DNA of 64,000 nucleotides, from positions 7,367,916-7,431,915 of the forward strand of contig OY294045.1 in assembly GCA_958510825.1 (NCBI GenBank), given 5' to 3'. Both the position numbers and the translations under genes were made by a program. Shown in pieces: positions 11,221 through 24,965 of the stretch. This DNA is from Brachypterus glaber. Lineage: Eukaryota; Arthropoda; Insecta; Coleoptera; Kateretidae. Each line of letters opens with the position of its first letter. The first letter of the stretch is position 1. Below the pieces are notes generated by a model that worked only from the letters and a program-made list of their open reading frames with translations, was not told where the DNA came from and searched no databases.

Positions 11221-11375
11221 CAGGGTGTCCTATTTAAAAAAAAACAAAGTTAGTCAAAAAATTACACGTACAGGTAGAATATATTCTTGGATAAAACTTT
11301 GCTCAAAGAAGCACATCTCTACCTAATCACACAAAAAAAAATAAAGGTACTGTACCATTTAAAAGAACAACCCTG
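11221..11375. mobile_element. Small TA-flanked MITE with CAGGGTG-type ends
   Basis: CAGGGTGTCCTATTTAAAA at the left and TTTAAAAGAACAACCCTG at the right, each bordered by TA, give a 155-bp element of Tc1/mariner-type insertion style. No coding content. Confidence 0.6.
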
Positions 11376-11539
11376 TATGTTATGTCATATTTTTCGCTTT
11401 TGCGAATGATGACTAATATTTGGCTTTAATTCTCCGTAAGCTTTATTTATATTTCTACATTTTTAATTTTAAGGTTATTTTAAATTGTTTAAAGAATTTT
11501 TTATATACTAGGTATGTATATTTTTATCTTTAATAAAGG

Positions 11540-11640
11540 TTTGAAAACGACGAAAATCTATCGTCGAAAACCTATCGTCGAAATAGTAAAGCAAATAAAG
11601 AAAATTAACTTTAGTCTGATTTAAAATCATATTCCCCAAA
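11540..11640 (+). repeat. Hairpin-GAAA terminal motif, related to 41757-41840
   Basis: TTTGAAAACGACGAAAATC, then TATCGTCGAAA and later CATATTCCCCAAA, is shared with 41757-41840. CGACGA and TCGTCG form a 6-bp stem. Confidence 0.45.
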
Positions 11641-11693
11641 AAACAAAAACTAAATATTTTACTAATCAAAAAGGAAAACTATATTTTTAAATA

Positions 11694-14026
<2,333 letters not shown>

Positions 14027-14029
14027 AAT

Positions 14030-14600
14030 TGCTTAAAAGCAACATTTTTTTTTCAACAAAATTTGAAGAATATTTTTAAATTAATTTGCTAAAGGCGCAA
14101 GTTATTTTTAAAAAACAACCTTTCCTTACAAAATAATTTTCTTTAAGCTTAGATCGTAAAAATTCTATCTAAAGTTAAAATTGCTCCCGTTTTTTGTTTA
14201 CGACCTTATTTCCAGAATCGATTATTATAATAAAAAGAACATTTTAGGCAAAGATTTATTGGTATTCATATAACGTGAGCGAGAAGCTTATATTATTATA
14301 CTCTTAGCAACCTTAAGCAGAAGAGTACCTATATTCAGAAATAAGTTCAAGAAATTTAAGAGGTGAAAAAACATAAAAAAAGTTCCTAGGGCCATTCCAG
14401 CGTTTCGGGTGTTTCACTATTACACATTAAAACGGATTTTATTAATACTTATTGCACTAACAGATTGGCCCACGTGTGCTACAATTAGACTAATATACCA
14501 GTTAAACAATCTGTTAAAACCTGAAATAAAATTTTAAAGAAATTAAGGAAGATGTTGGCAAAATAATCCTATACTACAACTTTGGGTAAGCAACTAATGG
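14030..14600. other. Unassigned AT-rich stretch
   Basis: No gene or repeat partner recognised. Confidence 0.4.
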
Positions 14601-14690
14601 TGCAAATTAGAAGTCGTTAGCTCAAAGCGTTCAAGAGTTGTCGTGGTTACAAATTTCCCGGACAGACAGACGAAAATATTTTTTTTTGGA
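14600..14690 (-). repeat. Second family with a GACAGAC core
   Basis: AGTCGTTAGCTCAAAGCGTT, then CAAGAGTTGTCG, ACAAATTTCCC and GACAGACAGACG, match the reverse complement of about 38480-38640. This family is distinct from the ACATCGGCAC elements. Confidence 0.5.
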
Positions 14691-15120
14691 TATAATGATA
14701 ATATAATAAAAATATTCACTCAGTTTAAAAAAAATCACTCATCAACAAAAAAGTTACTTTTGGAAAATATAAAAAAAGTCCGATAAACTACAAAGTTTTC
14801 AGAAAATTACTTTAGATTACTTTTAACAACAAAAAAAAATCTATATTTAAATAAAAAATTATAGGGGACACCACTGTTTATACAGTTTAAAAAACGTGTG
14901 CAGGCTATATTATATTTTTTTTGTTAAAACAAATGAAAACTGTTTGTCTCAAAAACGCATCGATAGATTTTTTAAAATTTTGTCTTTAAAATATACCAAA
15001 GCTCTAAATTATGAAAAAAAAAATGGTTTATATGAAAGCTGAGCTAAATGTTGTTTCCAGTGTGCAAAGCAATCATATTTTAAAAAGTATATCGCCAGAA
15101 ATCTCAATATACTCTCCACT

Positions 15121-15162
15121 GTGAAGAGTATGCTTCGAAAGCGAAGCATTAGATATGTTCAC
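15121..15162. repeat. Short hairpin
   Basis: GTGAA...ATGCTTCG and CGAAGCAT...TTCAC pair around a central A-rich tetranucleotide. Confidence 0.5.
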
Positions 15163-15785
15163 GGCTTGTTTTATTTTTGCAAGAGTATTAATTTCATATA
15201 ATTTATGTATCAGGGATCACGTAAGGAAAATTTAATTAAAAGTAATAATTTTTTGATTTATGATTAATTAATTATTATGGAAGCTAACATATAATCTGTT
15301 TTTAATACAAAACCATGTACTTCTTTGCTGCGCGTGCTTTTTGATAAAACATATTATGTCAGATAATATTAATATAACTTTAAACCCTATAGTTAGTCAC
15401 GTGATTTTTATTCTATGGAGTTAATGTACTACCTATAACTTGTTTGGAATGCTTCTTATTTAGTGAACTAATAGAGTACGTAATATTAATAAAAAATACA
15501 TTAATTTTGAGCCGATAAATATTTTTATCTCTTATGATGCGTTTAATTTACATAGTGTGTAAAATGTTAAATAATTTTATTTCACGATGTTCTCGTTTAT
15601 ACATACAGTAACCCCTAAGTAATTTGAGAATCGTTGACCTTAACATGTCATATGTTAATTTATAGCTTTATATTAGTAGGGGGAATTCGGTTTTTCTCGT
15701 TTAAGTTCGTTCAGGTGCCACCTTAGAAACATGCGAGTATTTTGACCTTCAGATGTCTTATTTTAATTTATTGTTTTTTAAAGAG

Positions 15786-15793
15786 TATAAAAG
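15786..15793 (+). promoter_or_regulatory. TATA-box-like motif in tandem unit 1
   Basis: TATAAAAG in an AGTATAAAAGGGG context, repeated at 16477 and 17069 in the next units. A matching initiator could not be placed. Confidence 0.3.
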
Positions 15794-15988
15794 GGGTGAA
15801 ATATTTAGATTTTGGATAAGTTTTGCAAAGCGTCTCTTTTTGGTTTGGATTTATGATTAATTAATTATTATGGAAGCTAACATATAATCTGTTTGTAATA
15901 CAAAACCATGTACTTCTTTGCTGCGCGTGCTTTTTGATAAAACATTATGTCAGATAATATTAATATAACTTTAAACCCTATAGTTAGT

Positions 15989-16076
15989 AAGGACAGAAAT
16001 TTTTAATTTTAAACAAAATTATAAAAATATTAATTTATTATTCCATGATTAGAAAATAGATTGATGGAATAATAAA
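15989..16076 (+). mobile_element. 88-bp insertion flanked by a 12-bp direct repeat
   Basis: CCTATAGTTAGT at 15977-15988 recurs at 16077-16088, while the other two units have it once. The insert is AT-rich and ends in AATAATAAA, which fits a very short retroposed fragment. Confidence 0.65.
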
Positions 16077-16476
16077 CCTATAGTTAGTCACGTGATTTTT
16101 ATCCTATGGAGTTAATGTACTACCTAGAACTTGTTTGGAATGCTTCTTATTTAATGAACTAATAGAGTACGTAATATTAATAAAAAATACATTAATTTTC
16201 AGCCGATAAATATTTTTATCTCTTATGATGCGTTTAATTTACATAGTGTTTAAAATGTTAAATAATTTTATTTCACGATGTTCTCGTTTATACATACAGT
16301 AACCCCTTAGTAATTTGAGAATCGTTGACCTTAACATATCATATATTAATTTATAGCTTTATATTAGTAGGGGGAATTCGGTTTTTCTCGTTTAGGTTCG
16401 TTTAGGTCCCACCTTAGAAACATGCGAGTAGTTTGACCTTCAGATGTCTTATTTTAATTTATTGTTTTTTAAAGAG

Positions 16477-16484
16477 TATAAAAG
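16477..16484 (+). promoter_or_regulatory. TATA-box-like motif in tandem unit 2
   Basis: Same TATAAAAG context as in unit 1. Confidence 0.3.
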
Positions 16485-17068
16485 GGGTGAAATATTTAGA
16501 TTTTGGATAAGTCTTGCAAAGCGTCTCTTTTTGGTTTGGATTTATGATTAATTAATTATTATGGAAGCTAACATATAATCTGTTTTTAATACAAAACCAT
16601 GTACTTCTTTGCTGCGCGTGCTTTTTGATAAAAAATTATGTCAGATAATATTAATATAACTTTAAACCCTATAGTTAGTCACGTGATTTTTATCCTATGG
16701 AGTTAATGTACTACCTATAACTTGTTTGGAATGCTTCTTATTTAATGAACTAATAGAGTACGTAATATTAATAAAAAATACATTAATTTTGAGCCGATAA
16801 ATATTTTTATCTCTTATGATGCGTTTAATTTACATAGTGTGTAAAATGTTAAATAATTTTATTTCACGATGTTCTCGTTTATACATACAGTAACCCCTAA
16901 GTAATTTGAGATTCGTTGACCTTAACATGTCATATGTTAATTTATAGCTTTATATTAGTAGGGGGAATTCGGTTTTTCTCGTTTAAGTTCGTTCAGGTGC
17001 CACCTTAGAAACATGCGAGTATTTTGACCTTCAGATGTCTTATTTTAATTTATTGTTTTTTAAAGAGT

Positions 17069-17076
17069 ATAAAAGG
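17069..17076 (+). promoter_or_regulatory. TATA-box-like motif in tandem unit 3
   Basis: Same context; here the sequence about 55 bp downstream leaves the repeat and runs into unique AT-rich DNA with AGTGAAAATAGTGAA, which could be a transcribed leader. Confidence 0.35.
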
Positions 17077-17127
17077 GGTGAAATATTTAGATTTTGGATA
17101 AGTCCTGCAAAGCGTCTCTTCTTGGTT

Positions 17128-17590
17128 ATTAAAAAGTGTAAAATTGAAAATGTAGTGAAAATAGTGAATTAACCAAGGGATTTGTTATCCACCTGTTAAG
17201 AATAATTCAAATAATTATTCTTTGATTAAAAATATTTTTAATATTTTCTTTCTTAAACTTTGAAAATATTTGGGACTTGTAACTATAATGATCACGCGAT
17301 TTTGGGCACTTAAAAATATTTTTAGTTTTAACACTTATTATTATTATTATTATTTTATTTAGTATCATAGTATTTAATGGCAAACTACTATATCTAGAAA
17401 AAGTTAAGAAGCATTGTATTATTCTGTTTCCAAGGCGCCGTCTCACTAGAACTTACGGTTTCCTAATAAAGTGGTAAATGATAGTTAAGTTACTCTCCAC
17501 TCGGCCATACTTTAACAATTCGATAGAAAATTAGATGGCTAACCTAACTGAGCAAGTTATATTCTCCGCTCGGCTATAAGTTATAGTCTA
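17128..17590. other. Unassigned stretch downstream of the tandem units
   Basis: No coding frame recognised. A TTA microsatellite lies at 17335-17356. Confidence 0.4.
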
Positions 17591-17591
17591 C

Positions 17592-17849
17592 AACTGAAAA
17601 AAATTACACTTTTTATCACATCATTAGTGATGGAATAATATTAATATATGTAATTTCCACTTTATATCATATTTTTAACAAAAAAAGTTTTTTTATACCA
17701 AAGCTTAAAATTTATTATAATAATGTTTTCATTTAATTAATGAAATTTTGTTAATATAATTAATATATTCATGAAAGCAATGAATTTTAAATATCAATAT
17801 AATAAAAGCTATTCTCAGCTCAAAATTAATAAAATATTTTTTTCAGTGT
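17592..17849. mobile_element. Possible small MITE with ACTGAAAAAAAT ends
   Basis: AACTGAAAAAAATTAC at the left and AATATTTTTTTCAGTGT at the right are inverted. Interior is very AT-rich and non-coding. Confidence 0.3.
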
Positions 17850-17926
17850 ACCTATTTTTTCTTATTTTTTAGTATTTAGTTTAGTAACATTTAGTACTAA
17901 ACCATACCATCTTAAATTAATGTTGG

Positions 17927-18592
17927 TAGTTAAATGATTTTTTCCCGTAGTAAAATATTGTAGGTTAGGTTTTTGGGGTATCGGGGGGTATTCAATTACA
18001 AAACTTTTTTTCTCTAAATTGTGACGTTTCGATAGGGCCTTTCTATCGTTTTCAAACCTTTAATTAATAAAAACTGAAATATCATAATTAACAACAATAA
18101 ATGAGGTTAAGTGGAGTCTACTTTAATTTGGTCCAAATACAAAAATGACATACTTCCGAAAAGGTACTTAGGTTCCTACTTTGTTTCTAGTTATGTGTCA
18201 AGTTCATGCCAAATAGTAGAGAAAGAAGAAGAAGAAGAAGATATTTTTTTCAACCTGTTAATGTTTATATCTGGAATTTTATGTAGAAAATTGTATTTAT
18301 GTATTTATATGATGTATAACGTCCAACTTTATGGTAAAATGTTTGTAGATGTATTGAAAAATGAGAGACTTTGAATTTTAATTTGTAAGTATAAAAATTA
18401 ATTTTTTTTGCATAGTGGCAGAAAATATTTTGCTCATACCTTAATTTATTGTTGTTAATTATGCTAATTCAGTTTTTATTAATTAAAGGTTAGAAAACAA
18501 TAGAAAGGCCCTATCGAAACGTCACAATTTAGAGAAAAAAAGTTCTTTAATTGAATACCACCGATACCCCAAAAACATAACCTACAATATTA
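17927..18592 (+). mobile_element. Long-TIR MITE, nearly full copy
   Basis: The left end TAGTTAAATGATTTTTTCCC is followed by AATATTGTAGGTTAGGTTTT and GACGTTTCGATAGGGCC. The right side carries the inverse, CCCTATCGAAACGTCAC to AACATAACCTACAATATT at 18592, so the TIR is more than 100 bp. The internal open frame at 18111-18374 includes a (GAA)n run and shows no known domain. The right outer end is shorter than in the copy at 777-1205. Confidence 0.75.
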
Positions 18593-18599
18593 ATTATAG

Positions 18600-18865
18600 T
18601 AGCCACATTTTATTATTTTTTTTTTATTTTTAAATGATTTTAATATTTAAGGGTTTATTTGGTAAGCATTTACATAGATTAAAAAATAATTTTCAATTTA
18701 GAATATTAAAATATTTTTTGTAATTACTTTCCAAGCGAGATTAAAAATCATAAAGAATACACAACGGATTCGATTTGGCAGTAAAATTCCATCTTTTTTA
18801 GTTTGGTCTTTTTATCGCACTTTTGTTTAGTTCACATTCGTGCTACTTGTTAGTTTTTAAACTTA
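18600..18865. other. Unassigned AT-rich stretch
   Basis: Nothing recognised. Confidence 0.4.
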
Positions 18866-19134
18866 AATGTTTGTTTGTTTGTTTTTAACCTCGTACTATT
18901 CTACTTAATTAAGCATCCCCTAAGTCCAGGACTTGTGTGGGCTAGTAGTAGAGGGAACCACCGGCTTTAATTGACTTTCATACCAATATATCTAGGGAGT
19001 ACGCCTTCGCCAAATTTCAATTATTAATAAACTGAAAAAGGCAATTGACGCCAGTGAGGTTTGAAATCACGATTATTGGCTCAGTGTCAATGCTATATCG
19101 ATGCCTTAGACCGCTGAGCTAATTCTTCCATGTT
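18866..19134 (-). mobile_element. tRNA-headed SINE
   Basis: On the minus strand the head reads TTAGCTCAGCGGTCTAAGG (an A box of RNA polymerase III promoters), a body, then GTGATTTCAAACCTCAC resembling a degenerate B box. A body of about 170 bp follows and ends in an (AAAC)n tail at 18868-18890. That order is the standard layout of tRNA-derived SINEs. The tRNA cloverleaf does not close, so it is not a tRNA gene. Confidence 0.6.
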
Positions 19135-19419
19135 AAATCTAGTGATCGATTTTTGACACACACACAATTAAAAAAAATCTTGAAGGTGTTGAAATTTATT
19201 TATTTTTTCTTAAAAAATGCATTTCTTTTAGATTTTTTTTTTCAAATTTTCATTTATGTAATTTAACATTAGTTTAAAATTATGATTTATGGTTGTTTGA
19301 TTATCATAAAATTAATCATTAAAAATTTTTTTTAAGAAATTTTGACAAACATTTTCACTTTCAACATATTTTTAACCTTAAAAAAATATTAAAAAAATAA
19401 AAAATACATTGTCAAATGG

Positions 19420-19520
19420 AGATTTAATTAGCTTTAAAATGATGTACTATATGATCCTCCTTTCTATTTAAAAAAAAAACCGCTTGGTCTCCTTCCTCCT
19501 TTTTATCCCCAAACATATCA
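19420..19520. repeat. Fragment related to the CCGGGTGTCCC MITE interior
   Basis: AGCTTTAAAATGATGTACTA and a T/C-rich run resemble the inner arm at 29975-30050 and near 20040. Confidence 0.4.
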
Positions 19521-19630
19521 TAGAGTTACGTAATACGTAAATAGCACCCTAAATTAAGCAGTGAACATCTGCTTGTCGAAGCAGATCAATTGGATGCAGA
19601 CTTTGTCTCATAATTGGTCGTAAATATACA

Positions 19631-20252
19631 GTACGTGTCTAAAGTCGACCTCCCCCTTTTGAACTGCTTAAGATATAAACTTGATATATAACATACTTAA
19701 ATAATATAACACAAATTATTTCTTAGTATATATTTAATATTTTTAGAGGGCACAGTGTAGGCAGGGGGCGAGGGGCAACATTAAAAAAAAAAGATCGTCG
19801 TGTAATACATAATTTTAAAGCTTATTAAATTCGCTTTTTGACCATATAATTTTAATTTTTTTTTAGCTATAGATTTATTCTTTTGATTTTTTTATTCATA
19901 TCATATAAATTTAGTCTAAAAGTATAATTTATGTTCTGGTGTCATGAAATGGTTATATTTCTTTTAAAACATTTTGATAAAAAATCCCACTTTAACAAAA
20001 TTTTAACCCCCTCAAATAAATTATGGTCGAATAGAGATTTTTATGAGATTTAAAATGATGTATCACACGACACCCAAGGGGGTTTCCATTTAAAAAATGT
20101 TCTTCCTTGCCCGCTACTTCTATCGTGCTCACTAAATATTTCATTATATACCAAAAATGATTTGGGTGATTTTATTTACGTGCTCATAACTTCGTTGATA
20201 TCTTAAGCCGTTCAAAGTTAAGGGGGGGGAAGACTTTTGACACTCATTGTAC
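19631..20252. mobile_element. MITE with GTAC ends and inverted arms
   Basis: GTACGTGTCTAAAGTCGACC at the left mirrors AGACTTTTGACACTC..GTAC at the right; further in, AACTGCTTAAGATATAAAC mirrors GTTGATATCTTAAGCCGTT. The inner arms (AATACATAATTTTAAAGCTT and AAATGATGTATCACACGAC) resemble those of 29468-30184. Confidence 0.6.
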
Positions 20253-20512
20253 CTGGTGCCGGACCTGGTGCTCAAAGTACTGCCTCAGTGAATCCGACAC
20301 ATCGCCTTCTATGCTAATCCTTGCACTACAAGAAGGCGATAAAGTGAATAATGAATCCGTATAACATGGAAAGAATATAGAGTTCTAGAAGAGAATTTCA
20401 TAAGTTAAATATTGAATGCCGAAGGTTGAAAAGAAAAAAAAAATAATAAACCTATAGATTTTCAGAAAAATCAGCTACATATTCATGTACCATAGTATGC
20501 ATATATCATAAA

Positions 20513-20919
20513 CAGTACTCGGCGAATTCCCAGTACTCGCATAGGCGCCGCGTCGACTCTAGCGTTGCCGCGAGGTTTTAAATATTTACATTTTTATTTC
20601 TATTTATTTTGATTTTTTTTAATGATTCCATTTAAACGAGTAAGGTGGGAAAAAAGTTATCGACAAATAAAAATTAAAAACTTTCGTATTCTTAAAAGAT
20701 AAAAATCGAATGTCGTTTTTTTCTTTGAAAAACACCGATATATATACGTATGTATAGTTAATATGTATAGTTAATATTGGTGTGGGTAACAAATTAGTCG
20801 TCAAATGTTTCGATTTATAAATATTTCCCTCATAATTCGGCAAAATTATTCCGTAAGCCTATGTTTCTGTGTTTATTTTCAACGTTGATGAGTCATAACT
20901 GAGTTTACGCCGAATACTG
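20513..20919. mobile_element. hAT-type MITE with perfect 8-bp target duplication
   Basis: Ends CAGTACTCGGCG and CGCCGAATACTG are inverted repeats of the CAG..CTG type. ATCATAAA stands at 20505-20512 and again at 20920-20927, the 8-bp duplication expected for hAT insertion. No transposase coding. A second member with its own 8-bp duplication lies at 27144-27438, inverted. Confidence 0.85.
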
Positions 20920-20966
20920 ATCATAAATACAGCTTGTTTGAAATTATACAAAAAGAAGAAAACAAC

Positions 20967-21050
20967 GATCAAGGCTGACGTTATTTTTTTTAGTGATATA
21001 ACGCGCATCGGACGGGCCTTCTCCCCACTACAGTCACGTCAGCCTTGATC
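20967..21050. repeat. Hairpin with 15-bp perfect arms
   Basis: GATCAAGGCTGACGT at 20967-20981 and ACGTCAGCCTTGATC at 21036-21050, with a GC-richer loop. Confidence 0.8.
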
Positions 21051-21344
21051 TAATCGTTTTCTCTGTATTGTTTTATTTCAAACACGTGGTATAACGGAGG
21101 TATTTTGGGCTAAAACGCTTGCAACGATAAGATTTTACATACTTATAGATACATAAAAAAAATAGCCCTTCTTTTGGCCCGAAACTTAGTTTAATTAACT
21201 GTTTTACTTGCGAATTTTGACATGGGTTTTGGCAGCATTGCACATGACGGAAGTTCAAGTGTCATATGAGAAAAGGTTATGTTTAATTAGAGTGTAGAAT
21301 TTTGTATTTCGGTATAATGAGTAAGGTAAAAATCAGCCAAGCGC

Positions 21345-21374
21345 TTTCGCTTCTGCCTTGTGAAGCATCATCAG
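21345..21374 (-). other. CTGATGA-stem-GAAA motif
   Basis: On the minus strand: CTGATGA, one base, GCTTC...GAAGC stem, then GAAAGC. It resembles a hammerhead ribozyme core but has one extra base before stem II, and no stem I or NUH cleavage site can be drawn. Confidence 0.35.
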
Positions 21375-21399
21375 GGCGGGCCCTACAAGAAAGGTGAAA

Positions 21400-22655
21400 A
21401 AGCACGTTACAGAATATAAAATATGAAAAAATTATTATTTTTTTTTAAGTTTGGTTTTTTCAACTTACTTGTCAAGGAACAGACTGCTTACATGTTAATT
21501 TTACGAACATTTAAACTGTTAACACGATAAATTTTACAGAACATTTGAACATACAGACATATAAAATTGTATAAAAACAGTTACATTTAAAATCATAAGT
21601 AGAGTTAAGTTTTTGACAAAAGACAGAGGGACAATGATGTGACAGTTTAATAGGTGTGAAGATAGCCTTAGAAGAGAAAAGCGCGGTAATTTTGAAAAAA
21701 ACAGGGATGGTCAAATAAGGCTTTTAAATCAAGTCTAGCAGAAACTTTACCCCTTTATTTAAAAGCCTTAAAAGTAAGTTAAGTTATTATTAACTCTAAA
21801 ACATTCAAGCTTCTTCTACAAAGGCAACTTTACATTTGGATATATTTAATCTCAAAATAAGCAATTTGGCAAAAAAGTTATGAGGCAAGTCCAACTTAAA
21901 AGTTATTACCTACAGTAATAATAACAGAATAACCTTATCTTTTACTGTAAAAACTTGTATTCAGTTAATAAAGTTACAATGGGTCTCAAATAGACAAAAT
22001 TGTTCAGTATGGTAACGAATCCTCAGTTATTCATTCTGTAAAATTTTTATTTTTTCTGCAAATATGAGTTTATGGAAAATATTTGACATGTTGCTTTATA
22101 AATATTTCAATTTAGTTGGCCATGGAATGGCTCAGAAGGAAATGTGGCATCAAAGCAAACAACGTGGCCTAAAAAGAGAGAACGCCTTGGTTCAGCTCTT
22201 AACGAGTAAATAACGTTCATTAACGGGCTATGTCCTTTTTGTATTACAAAATACATTTAAATTTACACATTGTTCTAATGTTATAATTTGTACTGTACGT
22301 GGAGATATATATCTTCTATCTTTGTGGCTTAGTAATAAAAATTTTACTACTACTCCATTTTTGTTTCTACGTAATATCATTTGTGTTAATAACTACATAA
22401 ATTTTAATTTTTATTACGTATGTGGGTACTTCTAACAAATTATGAAAATTTGTGTCCCCAGTTGATTATTTAAAAAATATATAATTTTTTTTCTACGACT
22501 GCTTTAGAATGCAAGCAAATACACACACTTTTCAAACACAGAATGAATCCATTCTAGCTCTAGATACGGTATGAATATTCCGTATCAAGTGTTAGAATAG
22601 CACATGTAGTGCCATCTCTTGTTTATAAAAGTAAAGAAAACTGTAGCAAAATTAG
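21400..22655. other. Unassigned AT-rich stretch
   Basis: No gene or repeat family recognised. A short GATACGG...CCGTATC hairpin lies near 22562-22586. Confidence 0.4.
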
Positions 22656-22657
22656 CA

Positions 22658-22660
<3 letters not shown>

Positions 22661-22727
<67 letters not shown>
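22661..22727 (+). repeat. (AT)n microsatellite
   Basis: Uninterrupted dinucleotide run. Confidence 0.95.
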
Positions 22728-22729
<2 letters not shown>

Positions 22730-23059
22730 ACCATGAAATATTGAATAATTTAATGCAATTTGAAGTTTTGTGTTAAAATTACATACACAAAAAGTTTATT
22801 AGTTTTTCTTAATATTCGACCAGTTTTTTATCAATTTAGTTCAAAAAATTAAAACTGCTCCATTTATTGTTAAATATTTAAACCTAATATATGTCACAAC
22901 AATCTGACATAACCTTCAATTTTTGCATTATAATTTGTAAATATGTGCTAAAATTAAATAAAAATCTTTTTTAAGTACTGATTTGATAAAATTATTCAAT
23001 AAAGTTAATTGCTTTATTTAAAAATATGTGTTTTGTTGCATTTACAATGTCTAAAACAC

Positions 23060-23158
23060 GTATGGAATAGTCATTCCGCGCTCGCGGGACCGTCATACTC
23101 GCCTGCCGGCTCGTATGACAAACTTTCCACTCGCGCGGAATATTGTCTATTCCATACT
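23060..23158. repeat. GC-cored palindrome, core type alpha
   Basis: Arms GTATGGAATAGTCATTCCGC and GCGGAATATTGTCTATTCCA; an inner pair GTCATAC/GTATGAC; loop core ACTCGCCTGCCGGCTCG at 23097-23113, followed by TTTCCACTCGCG, which also follows the core at 36303-36450. The 63-codon open frame across it is incidental. Confidence 0.75.
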
Positions 23159-23159
23159 A

Positions 23160-24280
23160 GTTATAGAATATACTATACTTTTAATTATGGTTTCTTGTGA
23201 AAGTTTTTTATCTTTTTGAATCAATTATAACGTAATATCTTAAAATGGATAATAAATATTTCGTTGTGCTGTTTTAAATACACCAAATCACACACAGAAA
23301 AAAGCTATACTGGATTGAAGATTAATAATCTTGAATCAACGCTATGCTAGTTTTCCCATTCCGCAACTCTAGTTATACTTCTTTTAAGGAAAATTTTATT
23401 CTTGTACGCTGACAAAAGTTAAATTTTATTTAAGACTTAATTAGTATTGAAATCAAAAATATAACTACTTTAAACAATTCTAGATACAATCTTGTTTCGA
23501 GTATTACTTATACTTATTTGTAATTTAAAAATACTTTTGAAATTTAAAATTTCACAAAAACCCAAAAAAGTTCTAGCGCCGCAGACGAAAATTTTATAAA
23601 TTTAATGGAGAATTTTCATTTAAGACAGTTTTATCACATTTTTATGAATTTTAAGCTATTACTTTAAATTACGACACCCATAAAGGGTATAAGAGGTCGA
23701 GATTAAGTAAGTAAAGTAATTACTTTAAATTAAAAAAAAAAAAAAGAAAAACGAAAGAGAACCCTAGCGTCGCATGCGAAAAAATTACAAATCTGAGGTC
23801 TATGAGTCTACTATAGTAGAATGGAATAGAATAGAATAGAATAGCTATCAGTAGACTCTACTATAGATACTTTATAACATGTCCTGCATATTTTGGTTCA
23901 TTTTTGCGTTTATTTATAAGGGAATAATTATTGACCGTTCTGTGGAGGAAGCTCCCCCGACTAACCCCTTTATTTACGGCCCTGGACATACCATAATATA
24001 ATATCTTATTAATATTTAAGCAGTAGGTTTTACACATAGCGAATATAACATTTAGAGTTTTATGGTCACGTGGAAAATATAAGATTTTTACGACAGAATA
24101 GAGAGGCTAGTAAAAAGAGACATATGAATGCAAATGAAGAATACTGGCTGAATAATTTTAGAGAATAAGTAAACGAAAAAATTTGGATTATGTATATATA
24201 CGTATACTTTTAAACTTAACTAAACCTAATTTTGTTTTTACATACTAAATAGAAATGTTGTTTATTTAAATATTCTTTTC
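23160..24280. other. Unassigned, with a small AATAG repeat
   Basis: No gene seen. (AATAG)n and the phrase GAGTCTACTATAGTAGA near 23808-23875 form a minor inverted structure. Confidence 0.4.
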
Positions 24281-24289
24281 TTTGCCATC

Positions 24290-24497
24290 ATCAAACTTTA
24301 TTCTCTTTTTAGAGGTTGTACCTACCCTTCGGTATACCCCGTCATTCATTCGTGTCGGTTATTGCCTATTTACATGTAGTCTAGCAATTAATAAGTAATT
24401 TTTTAAAAACAACTACACATTCATGCCCCAGGCGGGATTTGAACGCCGGCATTACAAAGCAGACGCGCTCCGCCTTACACCACCGAGGCCGGCATCA
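24290..24497 (-). mobile_element. tRNA-headed SINE (Gln-like head)
   Basis: Minus strand: GCCTCGGTGGTGTAAGG (A-box region), then a CTTTGTA loop consistent with a Gln-type anticodon TTG, then GCGTTCAAATCCCGCC, a good B box. The acceptor stem does not pair and a body of about 120 bp follows toward 24290, so this is a SINE and not a functional tRNA. Confidence 0.65.
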
Positions 24498-24840
24498 AGT
24501 TTTACTTTTAACAAGATTGTCTCGAGGCAGCTCTCCGATACCTCTGGTATCATTAGTGATACCTAAGATCCGAAGAGATAAATTTAGGTCATTGTAATTA
24601 TAAAGGGTAAATAATTAAGTTATTTTCTTATAAAACAGTAAAAAATTCGGTTTAAATCAAATGAATTTTATAATTTGATATTAATTTTAACCTTATTTTT
24701 TACAGTGTACGGATATAATAGTATTGTTATTCTTGGGTTTAAGGCACATTTAAACGAGCAATATTAAGAAATCATTTATTTCAGTATGACTTGTATACGT
24801 GTAATGTAATTGTTGTATGTTTTTAATTTTAATTATTAGC

Positions 24841-24872
24841 CTGAAGATGGTCCTATGTTAAAAGGGCCGAAA
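24841..24872 (+). other. CTGAAGA-stem-GAAAC motif
   Basis: CTGAAGA, one base, GGTCC...GGGCC stem with a 10-nt loop, then GAAACATGTC. Hammerhead-like core without a matching stem I. Confidence 0.35.
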
Positions 24873-24965
24873 CATGTCTCTATTATTTATGTAATAATAA
24901 TAATAAAAACATTTTTGGAGAGATAATATCGTCTTAAGTTTATTCATTTATTTTGGCTACTAAAG

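Larger units (their letters stand above)
15255..17127 (+). repeat. Three tandem copies of a unit of about 590 bp with a TATA motif
   Basis: Unit starts (GATTTATGATTAATTAATTA) lie at 15255, 15848 and 16539, giving periods of 593 and 691. The longer second unit contains an 88-bp insertion. The copies are nearly identical, so duplication is recent. Each ends with AGTATAAAAGGGG and GCGTCTCTT about 50 bp later. No unit contains a convincing reading frame. They could be satellite monomers or repeated promoter units of the 5' region of a transposable element. Confidence 0.85.

Noticed and set aside
19045..19134. tRNA gene on the minus strand
   Set aside because: A box is good, but the B box is degenerate and the cloverleaf does not close; a SINE body and AAAC tail follow.
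21345..21374. Functional hammerhead ribozyme
   Set aside because: CTGATGA, stem II and GAAA are present, but stem I is absent, an extra base breaks the core and the base after the candidate stem III is G, which does not fit NUH.
24425..24497. tRNA-Gln gene on the minus strand
   Set aside because: Both internal promoter boxes are present, but the acceptor stem does not pair and a SINE body follows.
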